11,964 bases of DNA, taken from NCBI GenBank assembly GCA_012032575.1, contig JAAUSP010000196.1:1-11964 (forward strand), written 5' to 3'. Below are positions 1 to 5,951 of this stretch, in pieces (within the stretch, counting starts at the first letter, position 1; each line of letters opens with the position of its first letter). A program made the translations under genes and the position numbers. Source of the stretch: Anaerolineales bacterium. Lineage in GTDB: Bacteria; Chloroflexota; Anaerolineae; 4572-78; J111. The notes beneath the pieces were generated by a model, which was not told the origin of the DNA, did not search any database, and saw nothing but the letters and a program-made list of their open reading frames with translations.

Positions 1-2
1 CT

Positions 3-844
3 TATACCCCTTATCCAACCTATACCCCGCCGCCTCCAGCCCAGAGCGTTCTTCCTTCCGACGAGGTTGAAAAGCTGGTCTGGCCCACCGGCCCCGCGAT
101 GACGTCATTCCAGTTGAAGACGCCGCCAGCTTTATCGGCGAAACTATTACCGTTGAAGGGACGGTTTCGCGGACACACAACGCCGGCAGCGCCGTTTTTC
201 TCAACTTTGAGGGGGCAAACCAGGAGGTTTTTACGGCGGTCATTTTCCCTGATGACTGGCCCAAGTTCCCCGCTCCGCCCGAAACGCTTTTCGCCGGCAA
301 ATTAGTCAGGATCGAAGGGGTTATCGAAGAGTATCAGGGTACGCCGGAAATCATTATCAAAGAACCCTGGCAGATTGAAGTGGCCCTGACCTTGGGTCAG
401 CCGGTGGTTAGCAATTGTGACTGCCAGCAGGCGCAGGCTTTGCCGCCGCCCACCGTCACCCCTACAACCCCGGTAGCGGCCTCGGAAGCCCCGCCTACCG
501 AAGCGGCCGCTACGGCTGAACCCGTCGAGGTAGATGCTGCCGTTGCCCCCGGCACTATCATCTCCTGGGCCGATGCCGCCGCTTACGAGGGTCAAACCGT
601 GACGGTGGAAGGGCGAGTGGTAGATACCTATGACTCGGAAAAAGTGGTGCTTTTGAATTTTGATCAGGATTACCGAACCACCTTCAAAGTCGCCATTTTT
701 GCCGATGCCTGGCCGCTTTTTCCCGCTCCGCCTCACGAATATTATCGCGATAAACTGGTGCGGGTGACGGGTCAGATAAAAATGTATCAAAATGCCCCGG
801 AAATTATAGTCGAGCAGCCGGAGCAGATTGAGATTGTGGAGTAA
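3..844 (+). CDS. Tandem OB-fold envelope-type protein, 5' partial and frameshifted
   Basis: The 5' end lies outside the window. Positions 3 to about 95 read YTPYPTYTPPPP and then an acidic segment, a Pro/Thr/Tyr linker typical of Chloroflexota envelope proteins. From about 95 the coding frame is one base back and stays open to the TAA at 842-844. Two homologous domains of about 93 residues follow, at 104-382 and 557-835. By eye they share roughly 43 of 93 residues, including TVEG, LNF, the FPAPP block, KLVR and the PEII block near the end. This fits an OB fold of the tRNA_anti-like nucleic-acid-binding kind, often found in secreted or surface bacterial proteins. An Ala/Pro/Thr linker (about 428-545) joins them. 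A gene caller would start at the in-frame GTG at 380, which lies at the end of the first domain and is surely wrong. Function is inferred only: possible DNA or ligand binding at the cell surface. The next gene starts 8 bp after the stop. Confidence 0.7.
92..95 (+). other. Apparent one-base deletion in a C run (frameshift)
   Basis: The frame carrying the linker (open from 3) and the frame carrying the OB domains (open from 71) join here. Reading CCCC as five C residues gives a continuous protein through WPTGP and then RDDVIPVEDAASF. Without the extra base the OB frame has a stop at 68-70 and no ATG before the first domain. A sequencing or assembly error, a real mutation, or single-tRNA slippage on CCC are all possible. 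No classical slippery heptamer is present. Confidence 0.6.
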
Positions 845-851
845 TACGAGC

Positions 852-1790
852 GTGGTTTCATTGCCAACCATTTTGCTTATTTTGGCCGGTGTCAGCATCG
901 GCGCGGCGGTGATTGCCGCCCTCATCGCCCTTCGTTCGGCCCGCGAGGCCCGCAGCGCCATCTTTCCAATCGTGCGTGAAGAAGAAACGCTGCGTGCTCA
1001 GCGGGCGCGGATTGCCACGTTTATGTTGAGCGCCTTGACCGCCCTATTTTTGGGGGGCTGGCTGGCTACTTTGCGTCTCGGTTTTCCCGCTGCAAGCGAT
1101 AATATCGCCGCCATTCCGCCGGTCGAATCACCCGTCATTGCTTTTGTTACCGAAACAGTCATTATTGCAACCGAACCGCCCGCCGTGGCAGCCACGCCTA
1201 CTGCGATGCAGCAGGCTCAAGCTGCGGCTACAGCTACACCGCTCCCCTCGGCTACCGTGCCGCCGGTTTCTATCTCTGAGACTCCGGTCGAAGCGGCAGT
1301 TGGCCCGGCTACAGCCGCCCAACCTGTTGCAACCGAACCGCCGCCCCCACCTCCGCCAACAGCAACCCCGGTGCCCCCCACTCCCGTGCCCACTGAAACA
1401 CCTACCCCCACCCCAACGGCGACCGTAATCGTCGCCGTGCCAACTTCAGGGCCGCGCACCCCGGCACCCTCCGGTGTTCGCATGGGGCCAATCCAGTTTG
1501 CCGCCGATATTACCCCCAATATTGAGGCCATCAATCCCAACGATTTCTTTCCCCAGAGCACCGAGTCGGTCTATGCCGTTTACCCTTACAGCGGCATGGT
1601 GGATGGGGTAGATTTTGCGGCGGTGTGGTATCAAAACGGGGTTGAGCTGTGGCGTGATGAACAGAAATGGCGCTGGGGTGATGACGCTCAATTTTACAGC
1701 TTCCTCAATCCCCCCGGTGACGGGCTTTACAAATTAGAACTTTACGTCAACGACTCGGTCGTTGCTACCGGTATCTTTGAGATTCGGTAA
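852..1790 (+). CDS. Two-pass membrane protein with Pro/Thr linker and C-terminal Ig-like domain
   Basis: About 312 residues from the GTG at 852, chosen because GGAG (838-841) lies 10 nt upstream; TTG at 828 or 834 would overlap the previous gene. Hydrophobic segments at about residues 7-27 and 55-75 flank a charged loop (RSAREARS, then REEETLRAQRAR). A long Ala/Pro/Thr linker follows at about 95-205 (TPTPTPT). The C-terminal 100 residues form a compact domain (GPIQFAADITPN, VYAVYPYSGM, VWYQNGVELWR, DGLYKLELYVND, ending GIFEIR). It resembles the Ig-like beta-sandwich domains common at the ends of Chloroflexota surface proteins and some membrane kinases. That domain is probably displayed outside the cell. 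No catalytic motif is visible. It follows the OB-fold gene with an 8-bp gap, so the two are likely co-translated. Specific function is unknown. Confidence 0.75.
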   Translation: MVSLPTILLILAGVSIGAAVIAALIALRSAREARSAIFPIVREEETLRAQRARIATFMLSALTALFLGGWLATLRLGFPAASDNIAAIPPVESPVIAFVTETVIIATEPPAVAATPTAMQQAQAAATATPLPSATVPPVSISETPVEAAVGPATAAQPVATEPPPPPPPTATPVPPTPVPTETPTPTPTATVIVAVPTSGPRTPAPSGVRMGPIQFAADITPNIEAINPNDFFPQSTESVYAVYPYSGMVDGVDFAAVWYQNGVELWRDEQKWRWGDDAQFYSFLNPPGDGLYKLELYVNDSVVATGIFEIR

Positions 1791-1802
1791 CGTTTTTTGT
1801 TA

Positions 1803-1816
1803 AGATAGCGCTATCT
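1803..1816. repeat. Perfect 14-bp palindrome AGATAGCGCTATCT
   Basis: A gapless perfect inverted repeat 13 bp after the stop of the Ig-like protein gene. A run of six T residues (1793-1798) comes before it rather than after it, so it is not a canonical intrinsic terminator for + strand transcription. It could be a dimeric regulator site or a minor hairpin (5-bp stem, GCGC loop). Nothing else in the window matches it. Confidence 0.4.
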
Positions 1817-1849
1817 CACCCACCTTAAAGCATGACTTGTAGCCGGAGG

Positions 1850-1907
1850 GTTGGAAGGATGGAAGATTGGAAATTCACCCAACTTCCAACCTTCCAACTT
1901 TCCAACT
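1850..1907. repeat. Short-period inverted repeat array (GTTGGAA / TTCCAAC type)
   Basis: The left half has units GTTGGAAG, GATGGAAG, ATTGGAAA from 1850. The right half (1881-1906) has the complementary style: AACTTCC, AACCTTCC, AACTTTCC, AAC. GTTGGAAGG at 1850-1858 is the exact reverse complement of CCTTCCAAC at 1890-1898. The period is 7-8 nt and the two halves can fold into one hairpin just upstream of comEC. The array runs up to about 11 bases before the comEC ATG and leaves no obvious Shine-Dalgarno sequence. It looks like the same class of element as the repeats at 9091, 10228 and 11479, though with a different unit. Confidence 0.65.
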
Positions 1908-1917
1908 TTGCAACCTC

Positions 1918-4302
1918 ATGACTCTCCTGATCCGCTTCGGTCTGGCCTGGCTGGCCGGGATTGCTTTCGCTGGCTGGTTTGATTTGCCCTGGATTTTGGT
2001 GCTGTTGGCCGCGCTGCCGGCCCTCGGAGCGTTGCTGCTTTACCGGCAAAACCCGCCCGCCCGGTTGTGGGCCATCACAGCCCTGACCTTTTTGGCCGGT
2101 CTGTTCCGCGTCCTCTTTTTTCAGCCCATCTTTGATGAAACCGACCTGGCGTTTTACAACGACGCCCCCCGCCCGGTCAGAATTACCGGCCTGGTGGTTG
2201 ACGAGCCGGATGTACGCGACACGTACATCAACCTCCGCCTGGAGGCTGAGTCGCTCCAGCAGGGTGAGGATATCCTGCCGGTCAGCGGATTGCTGCTGGT
2301 CCGCGCCCCCCGCTACCCCGAGCGTTTTTACGGCGACCGCCTGACCGTGGCTGGCAAACTGGAAACGCCGCCCGTAATGGAGGATTTCTCGTATAAGGAT
2401 TACCTGGCGCGTTTTGGCATCTATTCGCTGATGCGCCGGCCCCGCATCGAACTCATCGCCGGTGATCAGGGCAACCCTTTTTGGACGGCGCTGCTGACCT
2501 TCAAAGCTCGGGCGGCCCAAACCATCAACCGCATTCTGACCGAACCCTACGCCTCGCTGCTGAACGGCATCCTCCTCGGTATCGAAACCGGCATTCCCAA
2601 AGGGCTGTATGAAACCTTCAACCTGACCGGGACTTCCCACATCATCGTTATTTCGGGCAGCAACATTTCGCTGATTGCCGGGATATTTTTGTTATTAGGC
2701 CAGAAAATCCTGGGCAAACGGTATGCGCCGCCGCTGGCAATAGGGGGCATTATTATCTACACCTTCCTGGTCGGCGCGGATGCGGCGGTAAGCCGGGCCG
2801 CCGTAATGGGCTGCGTTTTTGTGCTGGCGATCTGGGTAGGGCGTCCGGGACTGGCCCTTAATTCGCTCATTTTTTCCGGCTTTGTCCTGACCCTGCTCAA
2901 CCCGCTCATCCTGTCCGATGTCGGTTTTCAGCTCAGTTTTATGGCTACCCTGGGCCTGATTCTGCTGGTTCCGCCCCTGGAACGGACATTTTTTGGCCTG
3001 CTGCAACGCCTGCTCAAAACGGAGCAGGTTGGCCTGGGGATGGCCCTGCTCAACGAGCTGCTGATTGTGACCCTGGCGGCGCAGATCATCACCGGCCCGC
3101 TGATTGTCTACCATTTTGGCCGGCTCTCGCTGGTATCGCTGCTGACCAATTTGCTGATCCTGCCGGCCCAGCCGCCGGTAATGATTGTGGGAGGCCTGGC
3201 CGCGCTGGGCGGGATGGTGTGGCTGCCGCTGGGCCAGGCGCTCGGCTGGCTGGTCTGGCTGCCCCTGGCCTGGACGGTTCAAATGGTCGAATGGACGGCC
3301 CGGCTGCCTTTTGCCTCGCTCGATTTGGGTAAGTTTCCGCTGTGGTTGTTGGGGCTGTTTTATGCCGCTATTGGCGCGGGCATCTGGTCGGCCAACCGCC
3401 CGCGAACGGAGGAGGAAACACAGCCTCGTTTTCACCTGCCCGAAATCGGCTCGGCCAGTACCCGGTTATGGGTCGGCGGCGGGGCGGTGGGAGCGCTGCT
3501 GGTCTGGCTGGCGGTGCTGGCACTGCCCGATGGCCGGCTGCACGTGGCAGTGCTGGATGTGGGCCAGGGCGACGCCATCCTCATCACTACCCCCGCAGGC
3601 CGGCAAATCCTGATTGACGGCGGCCCCACCTCCACCGATTTGACCTGGCGGCTGGGCCAGGAAATGCCCTTTTGGGATCACTCGCTGGATGTGGTCATCA
3701 ACACCCACCCCGACGCCGACCACCTGGCCGGCCTGCCGCCGCTGCTGGATCGCTACCAGGTGGGGCAGATTCTTCTCCCCGATGTGGGCAGCAGCAGCGA
3801 CCTTTACCGCGAGTGGGAAATCCAACTGGCCGAAGCGCAACTGACGCCGGTTATCGCTCAAGCGGGCACTGAACTGACCCTGGGACAGGGTATCACCGCG
3901 ACGCTGCTCAACCCCGGCCCTGCTTCTGCCGCTGAGGACTCGGTCAATAATCATTCGGTGGTGCTGCGGATGGAAATGGGCCAGATCAGTTTTTTGCTGC
4001 CGGGGGATATTGAAGAGCCGATTGAGCGCAGTTTGGTGTCGCAGCAAGCACCCCTGGCCGCTACTGTCCTCAAAAGCGCCCATCATGGCAGCAAAACCTC
4101 TTCCAGCGAAGCCTTTTTGGATATGGTCAATCCGCAGATTGTGGTCATCTCGGTAGGCCAAGATAACGATTTCGGCCATCCGTCGCCGGAGGTGCTGGAA
4201 CGTTACGCCGAGCACGGCATCACCGTCTTCCGCACCGACGAGCAGGGGACGGTGGAGTTCAGCACGGATGGGGAGCGGTTGTGGGTGGAGACGGATAGAT
4301 GA
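1918..4302 (+). CDS. comEC: ComEC/Rec2 family DNA-uptake channel protein
   Basis: A 794-residue polytopic membrane protein that in transformable bacteria carries single-stranded DNA across the cytoplasmic membrane. Domain order is complete. N-terminal membrane segments come with a soluble OB-like (DUF4131) part (PVRITGLVVDEPDV). A Competence domain of many helices follows, with its signature at about residues 237-250 (SHIIVISGSNISLIAG). The C-terminal metallo-beta-lactamase domain starts at about 544 (VLDVGQGDAI) and carries the metal-site motif THPDADH (596-602), LPGDIE (about 695) and SAHHGSK (720-726). These MBL motifs look intact, so the proposed nuclease or phosphodiesterase activity may be retained. 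Start chosen at ATG 1918. A TTG at 1867 would add 17 residues encoded by repeat DNA. No good Shine-Dalgarno site precedes 1918. No other recognisable competence gene is adjacent, although an OB-fold surface protein lies just upstream. Confidence 0.93.
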   Translation: MTLLIRFGLAWLAGIAFAGWFDLPWILVLLAALPALGALLLYRQNPPARLWAITALTFLAGLFRVLFFQPIFDETDLAFYNDAPRPVRITGLVVDEPDVRDTYINLRLEAESLQQGEDILPVSGLLLVRAPRYPERFYGDRLTVAGKLETPPVMEDFSYKDYLARFGIYSLMRRPRIELIAGDQGNPFWTALLTFKARAAQTINRILTEPYASLLNGILLGIETGIPKGLYETFNLTGTSHIIVISGSNISLIAGIFLLLGQKILGKRYAPPLAIGGIIIYTFLVGADAAVSRAAVMGCVFVLAIWVGRPGLALNSLIFSGFVLTLLNPLILSDVGFQLSFMATLGLILLVPPLERTFFGLLQRLLKTEQVGLGMALLNELLIVTLAAQIITGPLIVYHFGRLSLVSLLTNLLILPAQPPVMIVGGLAALGGMVWLPLGQALGWLVWLPLAWTVQMVEWTARLPFASLDLGKFPLWLLGLFYAAIGAGIWSANRPRTEEETQPRFHLPEIGSASTRLWVGGGAVGALLVWLAVLALPDGRLHVAVLDVGQGDAILITTPAGRQILIDGGPTSTDLTWRLGQEMPFWDHSLDVVINTHPDADHLAGLPPLLDRYQVGQILLPDVGSSSDLYREWEIQLAEAQLTPVIAQAGTELTLGQGITATLLNPGPASAAEDSVNNHSVVLRMEMGQISFLLPGDIEEPIERSLVSQQAPLAATVLKSAHHGSKTSSSEAFLDMVNPQIVVISVGQDNDFGHPSPEVLERYAEHGITVFRTDEQGTVEFSTDGERLWVETDR

Positions 4303-4326
4303 GAATCTTCGGTGTCTTGTTGTTTT

Positions 4327-4340
4327 TGCCTGCGAAGGCA
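4327..4340 (+). terminator. Small hairpin after comEC, weak terminator candidate
   Basis: TGCCT and AGGCA form a 5-bp stem closed by the loop GCGA, a GNRA tetraloop, followed by only three T residues. It sits 25 bp after the comEC stop and 24 bp before the next ATG. The stem is short, so read-through into the next gene is likely even if it acts. Confidence 0.25.
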
Positions 4341-4363
4341 TTTACCCAAAAGGTTAGACGAAA

Positions 4364-4798
4364 ATGACTAATAATTTAGACTGGTTAATCGAGCGGGAAA
4401 TCTCCTTAGAAGGCCAAACTATTCTTTACAGCTATGATAAAGAAGGTGATATTTTGGAGATCGTTTTTCAAACGGGTCAAGGCGGTATTGGTGTTGACCT
4501 GACTGAAAATATTACACTGCGCTATAATCGGAATAGCCGGGAACCTCTCAGCTTGTTGTTGAGTGGTTTTTCACACCTTATCCGGCCCACCCAGTTTGGA
4601 CCACCCAGTTTTCAATTAACTGCTTTAGCCGAATTACCTGCGGAGATGCAGCAAGTAGTGTTGCGCATCCTGAATTCCTTTCCGGTCAACCGTTTCCTGA
4701 AGTTATCCGGCCTCCGCCTCGTCCCCGGTGGTGAATTGCAGCCGATTACTTATCTCACTCAGCCAGACGAATTGGCCCTCGACAAAGTGCTGGCTTGA
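4364..4798 (+). CDS. DUF2283-like small protein
   Basis: 144 residues starting at ATG 4364, with AAGG about 10 nt upstream. The N-terminal half resembles the DUF2283 pattern: a YDKEGDILEIVF strand, then GIGVDLTENITLRYN, then a strand ending in the SLLLSGFSHL segment. In that family a Tyr-Asp-x-x-x-Asp-x-L start and a later acidic strand form a small beta-rich fold of unknown function. The C-terminal half (about residues 80-144) is amphipathic and has no family I recognise. There is no signal peptide or membrane segment, so it is probably cytoplasmic. Its DNA is clearly AT-richer than comEC and the genes after it (about 40-43% GC in two 60-base samples), which may mean a separate origin. Similar small genes are often scattered or toxin-antitoxin-like, but no partner is visible here. 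Confidence 0.65.
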   Translation: MTNNLDWLIEREISLEGQTILYSYDKEGDILEIVFQTGQGGIGVDLTENITLRYNRNSREPLSLLLSGFSHLIRPTQFGPPSFQLTALAELPAEMQQVVLRILNSFPVNRFLKLSGLRLVPGGELQPITYLTQPDELALDKVLA

Positions 4799-4871
4799 TT
4801 CCCCTTTTTGTCTGCCCTGTTCTCCCTGCAAATTTTACCCACTTCTGAAAATCGAATATAACTACTTTTTT

Positions 4872-4894
4872 GTCCATTCTGTCGTATAATGGAC
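4872..4894 (+). promoter_or_regulatory. Promoter for the SIR2-nSTAND1 pair, with inverted repeat over the -10
   Basis: A perfect -10 box TATAAT lies at 4885-4890, about 40 bp before the start codon. GTCCATT (4872-4878) and AATGGAC (4888-4894) are exact inverted repeats and the right arm overlaps the -10 box. This is where a repressor or dimeric regulator could block transcription. No good -35 box is seen at 16-18 bp, which could mean activator dependence or a non-E. coli consensus. TATAATGGAC resembles boxes at 9073 and 10249. Confidence 0.5.
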
Positions 4895-4917
4895 TTTAAG
4901 GTTTTTCAACGGAAGTG

Positions 4918-4923
4918 AAGGAG
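4918..4923 (+). promoter_or_regulatory. Ribosome binding site AAGGAG for the SIR2-like gene
   Basis: AAGGAG lies 8 nt before the ATG at 4932. It is the best Shine-Dalgarno sequence in the window and fixes this start. Confidence 0.75.
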
Positions 4924-4931
4924 CAAAGGGC

Positions 4932-5612
4932 ATGCCCATCACCAGGATTGCCGGTAATAAAACGCTGGGGCCTTTGAAACAAGGGTTTATCGAACGGATT
5001 AAAATTGGCAAAGTCGTGCCGATCGTCAGCAATGAATTGGCCAATGATTTGGTATTGGGCGGGCAAACCAATCTGGTCAAAGGCTATGCCGAATATATTG
5101 ACTACCCCCTGGAAAATCGCCACGACCTGTTTCAGATGACCAAATTCAAGCGGATTACCACTGTCATTGATGATTGGGAACTCAAATCAGATTATCTGAA
5201 CTTTGTCAAAAATCAGCTCTACCGTCTGGCCGAAGCGCAGGGAACTTCGGTCGAGCTATTGGCCGAAGCCGAAGAAATGGTGGATGATATCAACTTCTCC
5301 GAATTTTCTGCCCGGTTGGGTTATCCCAAATTCAGCCAGGCCGCCGATGACCCCCTGCTCATTCTGGCCGATTTACCGCTGCCTATTTACCTGACCAGCA
5401 GTTATCACAACTTTGTCGAAGAAGCCCTCAAAAAAGCGGGCAAAACGCCTCGCTCCGAAATCTGCCGCTGGCACGAGGGCCTGGAGGTTATCCCCTCGGT
5501 GTTTGACGCCCCTTCGCTGCTGGAGCCGGAAAAAGCGTACCAGCCTACCCCGCAAGAGCCGTTGGTTTACCATTGCACGGCTTTGACGAGCGCCCCGACT
5601 CCCTGGTTTTGA
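4932..5612 (+). CDS. SIR2-like protein, N-terminal part (frameshifted gene)
   Basis: 226 residues as read, of which the first 214 belong to the real protein; the last 12 are out-of-frame tail after the break at 5573. The true gene spans 4932-5944 and would give about 337 residues. It resembles the SIR2_2-type Rossmann-fold proteins of bacterial conflict systems. The N-terminal nucleotide-binding strand is VVPIVSNELANDL (about 28-40), where classical sirtuins have GAGxS. LADLPLPIYLTSSYHNFVE (about 148-166), then EALKKAGKTPRSE and CRWH, matches the segment where sirtuins have the TxN/D pocket residues, here changed to Ser and His. Members of this branch are proposed NAD-consuming effectors; activity here is inference. 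No signal peptide or membrane segment is seen, so it should be cytoplasmic. A perfect TATAAT and AAGGAG precede it. The nSTAND1 gene follows in the same direction. Confidence 0.75.
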   Translation: MPITRIAGNKTLGPLKQGFIERIKIGKVVPIVSNELANDLVLGGQTNLVKGYAEYIDYPLENRHDLFQMTKFKRITTVIDDWELKSDYLNFVKNQLYRLAEAQGTSVELLAEAEEMVDDINFSEFSARLGYPKFSQAADDPLLILADLPLPIYLTSSYHNFVEEALKKAGKTPRSEICRWHEGLEVIPSVFDAPSLLEPEKAYQPTPQEPLVYHCTALTSAPTPWF

Positions 5613-5944
5613 CCGAGGACGATTATCTGCAATTTCTGGTGGCCATCTCGCGCCTCAAAGGCCAGCCCACCGATCCCATCCCCCGACGCATCCGCCAGGC
5701 CATCTCCGATTCCGCCTTGATTCTCCTGGGCTATGATCTGGACAGTTGGGCCTTTCGGGTCATCTTTTGGGGTCTCATCAAAAGCGCCTCGATGACCAAT
5801 ACCGGTATTTTTACGATTCAGCTAAAACCTACCCCGGTGGAGCAAAAATTTTTTCAGGATTACCTCAAGCTCGAAGCCAAGCTTGAAGTCTACTGGGGCG
5901 ATATTTACCAATACACCCGGCATCTCCGGGATAGTTTGCGTTAG
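5573..5944 (+). CDS. SIR2-like protein, C-terminal part (frameshifted gene)
   Basis: 123 residues in the -1 frame relative to 4932-5612. It begins at the break and has no Shine-Dalgarno sequence, so it is not a separate gene. It supplies the second half of the SIR2-like fold: HGFDERPDSLVLTEDDYLQF, then IPRRIRQAISDSALILLGYDL, DSWAFRVIFWGLI and a C-terminal QLKP...VYWGDIYQY block. These segments follow the order expected in this family (His-Gly strand, LVLTEDDY, LLLGY, then F/VYWG). One extra T at 5573-5574 would give YHLHGFDERPD, the expected family sequence, and join both parts. The stop at 5942-5944 is 7 bp before the ATG of the nSTAND1 gene, so translation of the two is probably coupled. 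If the break is real, the effector is dead while the sensor gene stays intact. Confidence 0.72.
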   Translation: MHGFDERPDSLVLTEDDYLQFLVAISRLKGQPTDPIPRRIRQAISDSALILLGYDLDSWAFRVIFWGLIKSASMTNTGIFTIQLKPTPVEQKFFQDYLKLEAKLEVYWGDIYQYTRHLRDSLR

Positions 5945-5951
5945 GTAAACT

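Noticed and set aside
380..844. A 154-residue protein starting at GTG 380
   Set aside because: The start lies at the end of a recognisable OB domain that is coded in the same frame from about 104.
302..961. 219-residue open frame on the minus strand
   Set aside because: It is the shadow of the OB-fold gene; its composition is rich in Arg, Gly and His with no family resemblance.
1217..1561. Gly/Val-rich minus-strand frame
   Set aside because: It is the reverse reading of the Pro/Thr linker; low complexity follows from the linker codons.
1867..1917. TTG start extending ComEC by 17 residues
   Set aside because: The added residues are encoded by the short-period repeat array. ATG 1918 begins a normal ComEC N-terminus.
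2695..3435. 246-residue minus-strand frame rich in Gln and Arg
   Set aside because: It is antisense to the Leu-rich membrane helices of ComEC, which gives Gln-rich shadow frames.
5565..5580. Programmed -1 frameshift in the SIR2-like gene
   Set aside because: No X XXY YYZ slippery heptamer is present and codons CAT TGC do not re-pair after slipping. An indel is the simpler reading.
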